Shown here: positions 28,116-37,447 of the stretch, in pieces
Layout: the number at the start of each line of letters is the position of its first letter
Position numbering within the stretch: position 1 is the stretch's first letter
Assembly: GCF_000373245.1 (NCBI RefSeq)
Contig: NZ_KB890750.1
Coordinates: forward strand, 165,255 to 229,254
Reading direction: 5' to 3'
DNA from: Echinicola pacifica DSM 19836
Lineage (GTDB): Bacteria > Bacteroidota > Bacteroidia > Cytophagales > Cyclobacteriaceae
Length of the DNA: 64,000 bases
The notes under the pieces: generated by a model
Seen by the model: only the letters and a program-made list of their open reading frames with translations
Database searches by the model: none
What the model was told of the DNA's origin: nothing
Program-made: the position numbers and the translations under genes

Positions 28116-28743
28116 TTGTTTCTTTAAAAAAAGTCACTGATTATTTAAGAGAAATAATGAGGCTTTATCCACTTTATTTCAATTACCAATTATTAATCAC
28201 TGCTAATCGTATTACTTCTACCTAGATCCTTTTCCAGTCTTATAGAGTAATCCTATGAGTGAGTCAAATATAGATAGAGCAAAGTGGAATGATTATCAGT
28301 ATTTATTCAAATAGTATGATATTTCACTTATCCAGGCCTTAAAAAGACTTCTTTAATCACACTAAACCCCATTTCCCTTTCTCTGGCTGCCACTTACTCC
28401 TATGGATTATTAATTATGGAAAGCTATTAAATTTTGTCCGACTTTACTTTTTCATTCACTCTTCATTCCTTCCAATCAGCTGTTATTGGTTCCTATCATC
28501 TACTAATTCTTTGCTCTTTGTTCTGAGAAATTCACAGGTTTTCCTTGCCATAAATTGACCCAATCTATTGGTCCTTTAAGCTTCAACATAGTTCCGCTAC
28601 CAAGAGTCTCCTTTTCCAGATTAGTAGGGTTTCCCTAGTTTGATATTTCAGGATTTGAAGAAGCCCGGTAAAATTAGCGGCTTGTATTTCCAAGGGAAAA
28701 CACAGCCGCTAATTCCTATAGTTTCATCATTTATTTGCTGGGT
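28116..28743. other. 628-base noncoding gap between second susD and GH117-like gene
   Basis: AT-rich and without an open frame that looks like a gene. It contains the hairpin at 28672-28714 just after susD. Otherwise I see nothing definite. A promoter for the GH117-like gene is expected here but no clear TAnnTTTG box stands out on the minus strand. Confidence 0.5.
28672..28714 (-). promoter_or_regulatory. Hairpin downstream of second susD
   Basis: AATTAGCGGCT at 28672-28682 and AGCCGCTAATT at 28704-28714 form a perfect 11-base-pair stem around a 21-base loop. It lies 29 bases past the susD stop. On the minus strand the stem ends in AATTTTACC, so it could be a weak terminator or a transcript-stabilising structure. 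Confidence 0.65.
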
Positions 28744-30318
28744 TTAATACCCGGGATTTTGAAGATCTCCATCAGATTCCAAAATATTAATTTGGCTCTG
28801 AGGGATCGGCATTAGAATATAATAAGGCTGAATATTCTTTTTGATTTCAAAGGTGGAGGTGGTCGCTGGATTAGGAAAATCCTGAAATGTACTTTTAAAA
28901 TCCTCCATGGTGCTGACATATCGGTTTTGCCTTACCAGATCAAACCATCTGTGGCCTTCGCCAAATAATTCCCATCTTCTCTCTCTATATACCGCTTCCT
29001 GAAAGTCGGCATAGCTCAGTCCAGAAAGAGCCTCCAGACCCGCTCTACTCCTCACTTCATTGATAGCGCTAAATGCAGGGGCTGTAGGGCCATTATTCAC
29101 CTCATTCAGCGCCTCAGCGTATATCAAAAGGATATCTGCAAAGCGCAGGACTTTTGTATTTACGCCTCCATCATTCAGCACCAATCCCTGCTCAAGGATG
29201 TCCTCGACCTCGATATACTTAAATACATGCGGATCAAAACTGGCGGTGGCCCCATCAGGATTAGATAAGCTGGTGAACATCCCCGTTTGGTAGCGCAGAT
29301 CCTGCGGATCAAAGGAATTTACCAAGTCAGGCGTAGGTCTAAAAAGTGCATTTCCCCGGTAGTTTGCACCTAATATCCCTGTAAGATTCCTCGGGAAAGT
29401 GGCAATTCCAGCCAATGACCCTCCCTGGGATACCCCAATTCCGCTTTTCATCTGAGCCTCAAATAAGGACTCCTTACCGACATTGGTCCTGAAAGCATCC
29501 AGGTAATTCTCCTCTAATCCATAGCCGTAAGTGGAGCGGTTGTTTACCAGCTCGCTAGCCATATCGGCTGCCAGCGCATATTTGGAGGCATCCTGTAAGG
29601 GATAGCCCGCCCATGTCAGGTACACCTTGGCCAATAGTCCGTAGGCGCTGCCTGAAGTGACCCGTCCCAGATCTCCCCCAGACCATTGATCAGGAAGTGC
29701 TGCTGCGGCATCCATCAGGTCTTGCTCTATCAGTTCATAGACCTCCACCGAAGGGCTGCGCTTTGCCGCAATCAAGAAGGCATCGTCGAGGTTTTTGATG
29801 ATGGAGGTGGTCACAGGAACATCTCCAAAATACCTTACCAGATTAAAATAGGCCAGGGCTCTAAAGAATTTGGCCTCACCTACCAAGCGATCTTTGATAT
29901 CGATATCATCAGAAACCAGGTCTATTACGGCATTTGACCTTCCTATAGTTATATAGTGCTGGTTCCATACATTATCAATTTGACCGATTTCAGCGTTAAT
30001 ATTAAGTTGACTCCACGCCTGCCAGGTAGCATTGCCGACACTTGGATCGGTAAACATATCATCGGTATTTACATCCGTGGTGGAATAGAAATCACCGAAA
30101 TACCAGCCACCATTACCACTTTGGACGGAGGCATAGATGGCATCCACCGCCGAGATAGCATCAGTGGTGGATTGGTAGAAATTGGCCTCAGTCAATATTG
30201 CACTGGGAGTTTCTTCCAGGAAACTTGAGCATGATAATAAAGCAGTTCCACTGATGATTACCAGCCCTTTGGATATGCTTGAATAAACCCTATCTATATT
30301 TTTCATCTTTGTTTTCAT
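28744..30318 (-). CDS. SusD-like outer-membrane glycan-binding lipoprotein (second pair)
   Basis: A 524-residue SusD/RagB-family lipoprotein. The signal peptide ends in lipobox LLSC near residue 30, followed by SSFLEETPSAILTEANFYQSTTDA. AKFFRALAYFNLVRYFGDVPV is the classical TPR-type SusD motif, and YRERRWELFGEGHRWFDLVR with a terminal LQNPGY is the C-terminal signature. It starts 5 bases after the stop of its susC partner, so the two are translationally linked. It recruits glycan at the surface for the SusC channel. The sequence is distinct from the first and third SusD, so a different ligand is possible. Confidence 0.96.
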   Translation of the reverse strand: MKTKMKNIDRVYSSISKGLVIISGTALLSCSSFLEETPSAILTEANFYQSTTDAISAVDAIYASVQSGNGGWYFGDFYSTTDVNTDDMFTDPSVGNATWQAWSQLNINAEIGQIDNVWNQHYITIGRSNAVIDLVSDDIDIKDRLVGEAKFFRALAYFNLVRYFGDVPVTTSIIKNLDDAFLIAAKRSPSVEVYELIEQDLMDAAAALPDQWSGGDLGRVTSGSAYGLLAKVYLTWAGYPLQDASKYALAADMASELVNNRSTYGYGLEENYLDAFRTNVGKESLFEAQMKSGIGVSQGGSLAGIATFPRNLTGILGANYRGNALFRPTPDLVNSFDPQDLRYQTGMFTSLSNPDGATASFDPHVFKYIEVEDILEQGLVLNDGGVNTKVLRFADILLIYAEALNEVNNGPTAPAFSAINEVRSRAGLEALSGLSYADFQEAVYRERRWELFGEGHRWFDLVRQNRYVSTMEDFKSTFQDFPNPATTSTFEIKKNIQPYYILMPIPQSQINILESDGDLQNPGY

Positions 30319-30323
30319 TAATA

Positions 30324-33300
30324 TTAAAAGCCTATGTTTAATCCCACAATGAAGGATTTTGATTGGGGATAAATCCCCTGATCGTAGCCCTGTTGGGTCA
30401 CGGAGGCTGATCTGGCGACATCTGGATCATAACCAGAATAATCCGAGAAGGTGAGCAAATTGGTACCGGTGACGAATAGACCTAGAGAACTGACATTTAA
30501 TCTCTCTAAAAGACTCATAGGAAATTGGTACCCCAAAGTGATGGTCTTCAGCCTGATATAGGATCCATCTTCCAGCCATTTATCCGAAAATCGCATTGGC
30601 GCCCTTACCCCGGTAGCCCTTGGGATATCGGTATCAGTATTAGTGGGCGTCCATCTATCCAGCGTCGATATATCATTATTCGACTTCCCATCCAGAGACA
30701 ATAGATAAGTGTTACGGTTTAGGTTTACAATTTGGTTGCCATGGCTTCCCTGAAAAAACACACTTAAATTCACTCCTTTATAGGTAAAGGAATTAGTCAG
30801 ACCCCAAAAGTGCGTAGGGATAGCATTTCCTATGACCACCCGATCGTCCGGGCTGATATTTCCGTCACCATTGATGTCCACATATTTCAGATCACCGGGA
30901 GCCTGAGTGGCCCCATCTATCGTGAGACTTACATCAGAGCCATAAAGTCCATCCGACAGCCAGCCTCTAAATACGCCTAATTGACCGCCTACTGCCAGAA
31001 TTTGGCTTCCAGCAGTTTGACCAAATTCACCACCATAACCAGTGTATATCGTGTCATTTTCTGCTAGCGCCAGCACTTCATTTTTGGTATAAGTAAAATT
31101 ACCCGTTACGTTCCACTGAAAATCCTTGGCATCCAGTACATTGATGTCCACTTCTACTTCCATGCCTGAATTCCTTACACTACCGATATTGGTGGTAGCC
31201 GTGAGGTTGGTGGTGCCGACCACAGAAGGTAGGGCTCTGTTGAAAAATAATCCTTGGGTCTTGCGGTTAAAATAATCCACTACCAAGCCTACCTTGCCAT
31301 TGAAGAACATTCCGTCAATCCCAATATCCGTTTGCTTAGAAATCTCCCAGGTCAAGGCCTGATTGGGTAGATTCAGGGGTGAAAATCCAGTTCTTATGTC
31401 CTCGTTAGCGCCAATGATGGCACGATCCGGACCCAGGATACTTAGGGTAGAATATACATTAACACTTTGATTTCCAGACTCTCCATAACTTGCTCTTAAT
31501 TTTAAGCTTGAAACAGCGTCCATAGAAGCCATAAATGGTTCTTCACTGATCTTCCATGATACCGCTCCCGAAGGAAATAGATTCCACTTATTCCCCTCCG
31601 CTAATCGGGAGGCTCCATCATACCTGCCGGTGAAGGTCATCAGGTACTTGTCCTTTAAGCTATAATTGGCCCGAAGGGCAAAGGAAGCAAGCGCCCATCG
31701 GGTTGCACCACTATTAGGAATAAGGGCATTGGAGCCGGAACTTAGGTCATTATAGGTAAGATTGTCCAGTACATACCCCTGCGAACTAGCCGAAAAACTT
31801 TCATTGATCACTTCCTGCACCTCGGAGATCAGGTTACCTTGCAGCTTATGATCAGTCCCAAAATTCTTATTGAAGTTGAATTGATTTGTACTCACCCAGT
31901 TGGTGTTTTGAGAAGTACTTCTGGATGCAAATCCATCATTACTGCCTATTATAAATTTCTTCGTATAGAAGCCGTTCAGGTTGCTCTGTAGACCAAAACC
32001 AAAGGTGGATTTGAAGCTCAGCCAATCCTTGATATCGTAGTTTAGGTAAATACTTCCTATCATCTCAGTGGACTGGGCATCATTTACTACGCCATTTAGC
32101 AGGGCCACAGGATTATCAAAAATGGGTTCGGGACCATTGGGAATGAAATTCCCATCCTCATCCATAATATCCAGCGTAGGATTGGCCACCAATGCCGACC
32201 ATACGACATTAGAATTACCAGTATTGCTTCGGGTGGAGCCTCCGGCAGTCACTCCGCTAGTGGCTTGGCGACTTACAGATAGGGTATTTCCAATCGATAG
32301 TTTGTCCGTAATCTTCGCATCCAAATTGACCCTAAGGCTGTATTTCCTGAAGGCGGATGTTTTGATTATTCCATCCTGGTTTAGGTAATTGCCAGATAGG
32401 TAAAAGCTTAATTTCTCATTGCCACCGGTAGCAGATAATTGATGGGTTTGGGTGATAGCTGAGCGGTAGATCTCATCCTGCCAATCTGTGCCTTCCCCAT
32501 TATTATGAAAAGCACTTATATCGGCAGCAGAGTACCTTGCCGGATTTCCAATGGCTGCTTCCGCTTCGTTGGCCAGGTCTGCGTACTGACTGGCATTCAA
32601 TAGGTCGATTTTTTTCCTGAGGTTCTGCACGCCATAATTGCCATTATAACTGATGTTAAATCCTTTTCCCAGGCCTTTTTTGGTGGTAATGAGGATTACG
32701 CCATTCGCTCCCCTGGACCCATAGATAGCCGTGGAAGAGGCGTCTTTTAAGATTTCGATGGAGGCTATATCATACGCATTGATGGAGTTGAGATTGCCAG
32801 TATAAGGTAATCCGTCCACCACGTATAATGGATCTACACTACTATTGATACTGCCCAGGCCTCTGATCCGGACCTGCACATCACTTCCCGGTTCTCCACT
32901 GGAGGAATTTACGGCCACACCTGAGACATTCCCTTGTAAGACCTGACCAAAATTGGAAATAGGTCTTTCTGAGATAGCCTGACTTTTGATCGAAGATACC
33001 GCACCGGTCATATCGGATTTTTTGGTGGTGCCATATCCCACGACCACGACCTCATCCAGCCCCGCTTCACTTTCTTCCAGCTGGACGGAGAGGGAGGATT
33101 GCCCATTTATATTGACTTCCTTGGAGGTATATCCTATAAAGGACAGGACTAATACGGCATTTTCCTGACTTACGGTCAGGGAAAAGTTACCATCAAAGTC
33201 CGCTTGAGTACCATTGGAAGTCCCTTTTTCCATGATATTAGTAAGTGGAAGTGGATCTCCATTCTGGTCGATCACCTTTCCCTTTATCTTCACGGTATCC

Positions 33301-33752
33301 ATTTCGCTGGTGGAGATTTCCTTAGCGGGGAGGACTTTTTTGGCCTCGGCTTTTCTTAATATAATATGTGTGCCATTGATCTTATAGCTTGTGTTGCTGT
33401 TTTGAAATAAGCGATCCAATACGGTATCAATACTTTCCTTATTGGATTTGAGGGAAGTTTTGCGCTCCAAATCAACATCCTTGGTCTTATAGACAAAATG
33501 AAAATCTGTCTCTGTCTCTATTTTGTCTATTATTTCACTGACTGTGATATTCTTTGCTTCCAGTGTTATCTGGACTTTTTGGGCGTAATTATCATTGGCA
33601 AATAAACTAAGGCTGCTTGCAAAAACGAGCAATAATGTTAGCCTGATTTTTAGGTTAATGCGGAATAAAGGCCTATTTATCCTTCCTTCCTTTGGGCTTT
33701 TTTTCATACCTTTAATGGTTTGATTATGCGTTGTAACAAATTTCATGATCAT
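30324..33752 (-). CDS. SusC-like TonB-dependent transporter with STN domain (second pair)
   Basis: A 1142-residue importer. After a signal sequence (hydrophobic core near residues 33-50) comes an STN secretin/TonB N-terminal domain (about 58-125, VQITLEAKNITVSEIIDKIE to GTHIILRKA). A CarboxypepD-reg-like domain (VKIKGKVIDQNGDPLPL) follows. The plug has DEVVVVGYGTTKKSDMTGAVSS and ILKDASSTAIYGSRGANGVI. The barrel ends IVGLNIGF. The STN domain normally contacts FecR in the periplasm, and a FecR gene lies just upstream at 33845-34972, so substrate transport should signal to the ECF sigma factor at 35120. An alternative start is ATG 33707. A strong plus-strand terminator lies immediately upstream of the start. 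Confidence 0.95.
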   Translation of the reverse strand: MIMKFVTTHNQTIKGMKKSPKEGRINRPLFRINLKIRLTLLLVFASSLSLFANDNYAQKVQITLEAKNITVSEIIDKIETETDFHFVYKTKDVDLERKTSLKSNKESIDTVLDRLFQNSNTSYKINGTHIILRKAEAKKVLPAKEISTSEMDTVKIKGKVIDQNGDPLPLTNIMEKGTSNGTQADFDGNFSLTVSQENAVLVLSFIGYTSKEVNINGQSSLSVQLEESEAGLDEVVVVGYGTTKKSDMTGAVSSIKSQAISERPISNFGQVLQGNVSGVAVNSSSGEPGSDVQVRIRGLGSINSSVDPLYVVDGLPYTGNLNSINAYDIASIEILKDASSTAIYGSRGANGVILITTKKGLGKGFNISYNGNYGVQNLRKKIDLLNASQYADLANEAEAAIGNPARYSAADISAFHNNGEGTDWQDEIYRSAITQTHQLSATGGNEKLSFYLSGNYLNQDGIIKTSAFRKYSLRVNLDAKITDKLSIGNTLSVSRQATSGVTAGGSTRSNTGNSNVVWSALVANPTLDIMDEDGNFIPNGPEPIFDNPVALLNGVVNDAQSTEMIGSIYLNYDIKDWLSFKSTFGFGLQSNLNGFYTKKFIIGSNDGFASRSTSQNTNWVSTNQFNFNKNFGTDHKLQGNLISEVQEVINESFSASSQGYVLDNLTYNDLSSGSNALIPNSGATRWALASFALRANYSLKDKYLMTFTGRYDGASRLAEGNKWNLFPSGAVSWKISEEPFMASMDAVSSLKLRASYGESGNQSVNVYSTLSILGPDRAIIGANEDIRTGFSPLNLPNQALTWEISKQTDIGIDGMFFNGKVGLVVDYFNRKTQGLFFNRALPSVVGTTNLTATTNIGSVRNSGMEVEVDINVLDAKDFQWNVTGNFTYTKNEVLALAENDTIYTGYGGEFGQTAGSQILAVGGQLGVFRGWLSDGLYGSDVSLTIDGATQAPGDLKYVDINGDGNISPDDRVVIGNAIPTHFWGLTNSFTYKGVNLSVFFQGSHGNQIVNLNRNTYLLSLDGKSNNDISTLDRWTPTNTDTDIPRATGVRAPMRFSDKWLEDGSYIRLKTITLGYQFPMSLLERLNVSSLGLFVTGTNLLTFSDYSGYDPDVARSASVTQQGYDQGIYPQSKSFIVGLNIGF

Positions 33753-33760
33753 TCATTTCT

Positions 33761-33794
33761 CCGGAAAATGTTGGCGCATTTTCCGGTTTTTTTT
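33761..33794 (+). terminator. Plus-strand intrinsic terminator upstream of second susC (possible antisense RNA end)
   Basis: CCGGAAAATG (33761-33770) and CATTTTCCGG (33777-33786) form a perfect 10-base-pair stem with loop TTGGCG. It is followed on the plus strand by eight T. No plus-strand gene ends here; upstream on this strand is only the antisense of susC. It therefore looks like the 3' end of an antisense RNA covering the 5' part of susC. Confidence 0.75.
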
Positions 33795-33844
33795 ATAACT
33801 CTTAGGAGCCTCGTGTCTGTACATTATATTTCATATGAGCGTAT

Positions 33845-34972
33845 TTAATTGATAATTATTTTATCATTTTTAATGGTATAATCTATCGCATGGACTTCAT
33901 TAAAGAATTCCAGAACTTCGGCAATTCCCACTTTGCCAAAACTGGCATTAAACAGCTCTTTGCCTAGTTGCTCATCGCGGTTTTCGATTTTCACATTGAA
34001 ATGCCGCTCGAGCTTTGTGAGGATTTGGTTGAAGCTTTGGTCACGAAATACGAGTCCACCGTCCAGCCAGGCGGTATATAGGCCCGTATTTACCTTGTCC
34101 ACCTGGATTTCCTTTCCGTTTATTTCAAATGTACCCCTCTGGCCAGGTAGCAGTTGGACGGCATGTTCCTCTTTTGCATGCTCTCGATGAAGGCCTACCG
34201 CCCCTTCCACCAATACCACTTCTATATCCTGATCCTCCTCATAAGAAGATACATTGAAGGCCGTCCCATATACTTCTACCTGAAGCCCATTTACATTGAC
34301 CAAAAAAGGTTTGGTCTTATCCTTGGCCACCGAAAAATAAGCCTCTCCAGTAAGAAAAACTTCCCTGGTTTCCGCAGACGAAAAGTCTATTGGATAGCGT
34401 AGCGAGCTGCCCGCATTCATATTGACCTTTGATCCATCTGATAAGGTAATCTGGAAGGTTTTACCATTCGGAATATTCAATTTATTATATACCAATTCTT
34501 TACCAGCATGCGCCTCTGAATAGTCCAGGCCATCCCCTTCTTGCTTTAGGATAAGGCCACCTGCATTATCGGTAAGTACTTTGGACTCACCAGAATGGAT
34601 GATCTGGACTCTGCCATCTCCCATGTCTAGGGTAATGGTGTCAGCCGGAAGTGCAGCAAGCTCGTCCTCGGCTCCGATATACTGCTTAACGGTAAAAAAG
34701 AAACCGATCAGGAGTACCGCCGCAGCACTGTATCGTAACCATGGTGTTATTTTCCTTGCAACTGGCTTTTTAGGTTCCTGGATTTTGGTGAGAGTCTTCT
34801 GAAATGCCTGCTCCACCTCATCCTCCAGGGAGGCCAAATTCACATCATTATGCTCCAATAATCGCTGCTGAACCAATGCCTGGTTTGCTGGATCCTTCAT
34901 CCAGTCCTTCAGTTCTTCGAGCTCGGAATCAGTTATCGTCCCCAATAAAAATTTAGTTATCTTTTCTTCCAT
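33845..34972 (-). CDS. FecR-family anti-sigma factor
   Basis: About 375 residues from ATG 34972 (MEEKITKFLLGTI). An in-frame start at 35113 would add 47 residues of non-FecR-like sequence reaching almost to the divergent sigma gene. The cytoplasmic anti-sigma part covers about residues 1-90. One membrane helix follows (YSAAAVLLIGFFFTV). The periplasmic FecR domain contains NKLNIPNGKTFQITLSDGS.V.MNAGSSLRYP and VEVYGTAFNVSSYEEDQDIEVVLVEGAV, and the C-terminal STN-binding part ends IDYTIKNDKIIIN. It should relay loading of the STN-type SusC at 30324-33752 to the sigma factor encoded divergently at 35120. It is intact, unlike the disrupted FecR at 52002-52925. Confidence 0.93.
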   Translation of the reverse strand: MEEKITKFLLGTITDSELEELKDWMKDPANQALVQQRLLEHNDVNLASLEDEVEQAFQKTLTKIQEPKKPVARKITPWLRYSAAAVLLIGFFFTVKQYIGAEDELAALPADTITLDMGDGRVQIIHSGESKVLTDNAGGLILKQEGDGLDYSEAHAGKELVYNKLNIPNGKTFQITLSDGSKVNMNAGSSLRYPIDFSSAETREVFLTGEAYFSVAKDKTKPFLVNVNGLQVEVYGTAFNVSSYEEDQDIEVVLVEGAVGLHREHAKEEHAVQLLPGQRGTFEINGKEIQVDKVNTGLYTAWLDGGLVFRDQSFNQILTKLERHFNVKIENRDEQLGKELFNASFGKVGIAEVLEFFNEVHAIDYTIKNDKIIIN

Positions 34973-35119
34973 TACTATTATTCTAGAAATTCTCTGGAGC
35001 TTACACTGCCTTTCAAGTCTTCTACTGATAAATTTTAGAAAACCCTTAAAAAAAATAATTTTATTTTCAATATTTGTAGTACTGCATTTGATAATACACC
35101 CACCCATAACCAAAACAGA

Positions 35120-35659
35120 ATGAATGACATTTCTGCAGTGAAGGAATTGAAAAACGGTAAAACCCAGGCTTTTCAGTACTTATTTACCAAATACTATAAG
35201 CATTTGGTGGCATTTTTAATGACTTATAATCATGACAAAATGCAGGCAGATGACCTTGCTCAGCAGGCTTTCATCAAGTTATGGGAGGAAAAACATAGGC
35301 TGGATGATAAGACCAGTCCCAAAAACTATCTTTTTACCATTGCCTATCATCTCTATATAGATACCCTCAAAAAAGAGAGTCGTCGTAATGAATTATTATA
35401 CGAAATATGGCAACAAGCCCTCTCCGAACAAGCTCAGGAAGATCCCCTTTTGGAAGAAGAGCGTCTCAATCAAGTACGAGATATCATAGATTCTCTTCCT
35501 TCAAAATGTAAAACGATTTATCAAATGAATAAAATGCAGGGGCTTAAATATAAGGATATCGCAAAGACGCTAGGAATATCGGTGAAGACCGTGGAGTCTC
35601 AGATGCGTATCGCCTTCCTTAAGATAAAAGACAGGATAAAAACCGAAATTCATATCTGA
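35120..35659 (+). CDS. ECF RNA polymerase sigma factor (FecI-like)
   Basis: A 179-residue ECF sigma factor. Region 2 covers about residues 20-90 (QYLFTKYYKHLVAFLM, DDLAQQAFIKLWEEK, KNYLFTIAYHLYIDTLKK). Region 4 covers about residues 115-175 (IDSLPSKCKTIYQMNKMQGLKYKDIAKTLGISVKTVESQMRIAFLKIKD). It is divergent from FecR, with 147 bases between. That gap holds ATTTG-type sequences at about 35080-35094 that could be weak promoter boxes. Its target is expected to be the STN-type susC/susD pair downstream of FecR. The ATPase remnant follows its stop codon directly. Confidence 0.94.
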   Translation: MNDISAVKELKNGKTQAFQYLFTKYYKHLVAFLMTYNHDKMQADDLAQQAFIKLWEEKHRLDDKTSPKNYLFTIAYHLYIDTLKKESRRNELLYEIWQQALSEQAQEDPLLEEERLNQVRDIIDSLPSKCKTIYQMNKMQGLKYKDIAKTLGISVKTVESQMRIAFLKIKDRIKTEIHI

Positions 35660-36035
35660 ACTTTCGGAGCGGTCAAGGAAAAACAAACCCTTTCATTTGA
35701 GGCAGAAAATTTCAGTCATCTTGAAGATTATTTTGTGATCACCACCAAAAGTGGTTTTAGGATTTTGAAACTAGGCCTAATCTATGGTGCTAATGCTTCG
35801 GAAAAAACTACAATTCTTCAGGCCCTATTTTCTTAGAGATTTGATACTTGAGCCGGAAGAAAAGAAAACTAATCCTCTTAAATTTTCTCCGTTTCTTTTT
35901 GATCAAGAAACGCCTAAAAATCCTACTATACTGTCCATTGAATTTCTACAGAATGAAATTAAATATTCCTACACAGTAGAATTCAATAGAAATGCAGCCT
36001 TAAAAGAGGAATTGAATCATTATAAATCAATCTGA
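35660..36035 (+). pseudogene. Remnant of AAA (AAA15/AbiLi-type) ATPase, frameshifted
   Basis: Directly after the sigma stop, one frame reads TFGAVKEKQTLSFEAENF and then LGLIYGANASEKTTILQALF, the N-terminal strand and Walker A of OLD/AAA15-like ATPases found in RloA- and AbiL-type defence pairs. The Walker A is GANASEKT instead of GANASGKT, so the critical Gly is lost. Near 35830 the frame breaks; similarity continues in another frame as YFLRDLILEPEEKK until a stop at 36035. The start codon region and the C-terminal two thirds of a normal ATPase are absent. This is decayed coding DNA, not a working gene. Confidence 0.75.
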
Positions 36036-36098
36036 TGCCAAATTTCATATAAAAGCTGAAATCCCACAAAAGAAGGAGCTATCCTACCAATACGATAG

Positions 36099-36548
36099 AA
36101 TTTAACCCTCTATAATGACTATGATGAGGTAATTTGGATTACGGATATGGACGTGATCTTGAAAGAGACTAGTGAAACAAAGAAAGGTCAGGAAACAGCC
36201 CTACACAGGTTCATTAGGTATAAGGATAAACTTACACTAAAGTCAAATGTCACGGTCATTATCAATCAGCCCTGTATAGAGATTTGGTTATTGCTTCATT
36301 TTGAATATACAGGTGCTCCTTTTGCCAATTGTGCAAGCGCAACACGTCGTCTTTTAAACCATATGGAGGATTATTCCAAATCTCAAAAATACTATACCAG
36401 AGAGGGTGATGATATCTATATCAAACTGAAGGAATTTCTCCTTATTGCCATACCGAATTCCCAAAAGTTTAGAACCTTTGACATGAAAAATCCAGATCGG
36501 GCCTTTTCAGGGATGAATAAATTATTTGAAATTTTGGGCTTAGTTTAA
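36099..36548 (+). pseudogene. Remnant of RloB-like (AbiLii-type) protein, N-terminally truncated
   Basis: The open frame runs from 36099, with an in-frame stop just before it, to TAA at 36548. It encodes YNDYDEVIWITDMDVILKET, then NQPCIEIWLLLHFEYTGAPF and IKLKEFLLIAIPN. This matches the central and C-terminal part of RloB-family proteins, whose DxD and CxExWLLLHF motifs are thought to form a TOPRIM-like active site. The N-terminal ~80 residues are missing. The first ATG inside is 36147. It lies right after the ATPase remnant, so the two are the ends of an ATPase/RloB-type phage-defence operon with an internal deletion. Confidence 0.75.
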
Positions 36549-36635
36549 TAGGAGATAGCTACAGAATATTACTTCTTTCAGAATCCTATCAGAGCTATGA
36601 TGGAAAAGGATATCCAATCGGTGACCACCGTTAAT

Positions 36636-37364
36636 CTATTCCAGCCCTTTCTTTTCGGGATTCCAGAAGGGTTTGGTCTTTATTTGGTTTGGGAGCCAAT
36701 GGAGCTCTTTTCTGAAATAATGGGTCAAATCTATGCATATCCTGCTGTCTCCCGCAATATAGACTATGGAATTTACTGATAGCTGAGGCACGATTTCCTT
36801 CAATTTAGATATTATTTCCTTGCTGGCATTGGCTGGCAGCTCGTGGAAAGCCAAGGGGCTGCTCCCATCAAGATCAGGAAATAAGTCACTTTTATCAGGA
36901 CTATAAATGAAGCTTTCGACTTGCTTCCCTTGCCCGATGTTCCGATGGATCATATATAGGTGAGAAAGTGCAGACAGGTCGCCTATCATCAGGTAACTGT
37001 CGGCGCTGGCGTCGGCCAGGAACTTGCCTTTTTTCCATTTGAAATAAACCGTATCCCCCACCTGGCATTCCTTCGCCCATACGGAACCTATTCCATTACT
37101 ATGAGTCGCAATGGCCAGGTCCACATAGCCTTCGTCCTTATTGATACCCCATACGCTGTAGCTTCTGATCTTGTCCTTCATTGACAATTCTTCCTTGCCT
37201 ATACCTATGCCCAGTCTTAGGAATGAACCTGCTATAAAATCGGTTTCCCGAATGCGATCACTTTGAATGCGGACTCTAATGGCGGACTGTGAAAGTGCCG
37301 CCTTTTCTATGATTAGGCCCTCCTCAAGTACGATTTTCTTTATAATATTTTCTATGAAACTCAT
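36636..37364 (-). CDS. Siderophore-interacting-protein-like flavin ferric reductase
   Basis: A 242-residue cytoplasmic flavoprotein of the SIP (FAD-binding 9) family. These reduce ferric siderophores using NAD(P)H. The FAD-binding RSYSVWGI is near residue 67. VDLAIATHSNGIGSVWAKECQVGDTVYF is the family core at about residues 81-108, and SYLMIGDLSALSHL begins the nucleotide-binding half. The C-terminal KTKPFWNPEKKGLE matches the usual Y/FW-x-P ending. A membrane ferric-reductase-like gene lies 83 bases upstream on the same strand. Together they probably move electrons to iron, either at the membrane or to siderophore iron in the cytoplasm. Confidence 0.85.
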   Translation of the reverse strand: MSFIENIIKKIVLEEGLIIEKAALSQSAIRVRIQSDRIRETDFIAGSFLRLGIGIGKEELSMKDKIRSYSVWGINKDEGYVDLAIATHSNGIGSVWAKECQVGDTVYFKWKKGKFLADASADSYLMIGDLSALSHLYMIHRNIGQGKQVESFIYSPDKSDLFPDLDGSSPLAFHELPANASKEIISKLKEIVPQLSVNSIVYIAGDSRICIDLTHYFRKELHWLPNQIKTKPFWNPEKKGLE

Positions 37365-37447
37365 TTCTACTGTAAATTTATTAGAGGCTAATGCAATAGT
37401 TTAGCACCACTTTTCGGCTTAAAAATGTGCCCAAAGAATAGTGCTAA

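Noticed and set aside
34973-35113. N-terminal extension of FecR to 35113
   Set aside because: The added residues do not look like FecR and would fill nearly the whole divergent promoter region. ATG 34972 gives the usual FecR start.
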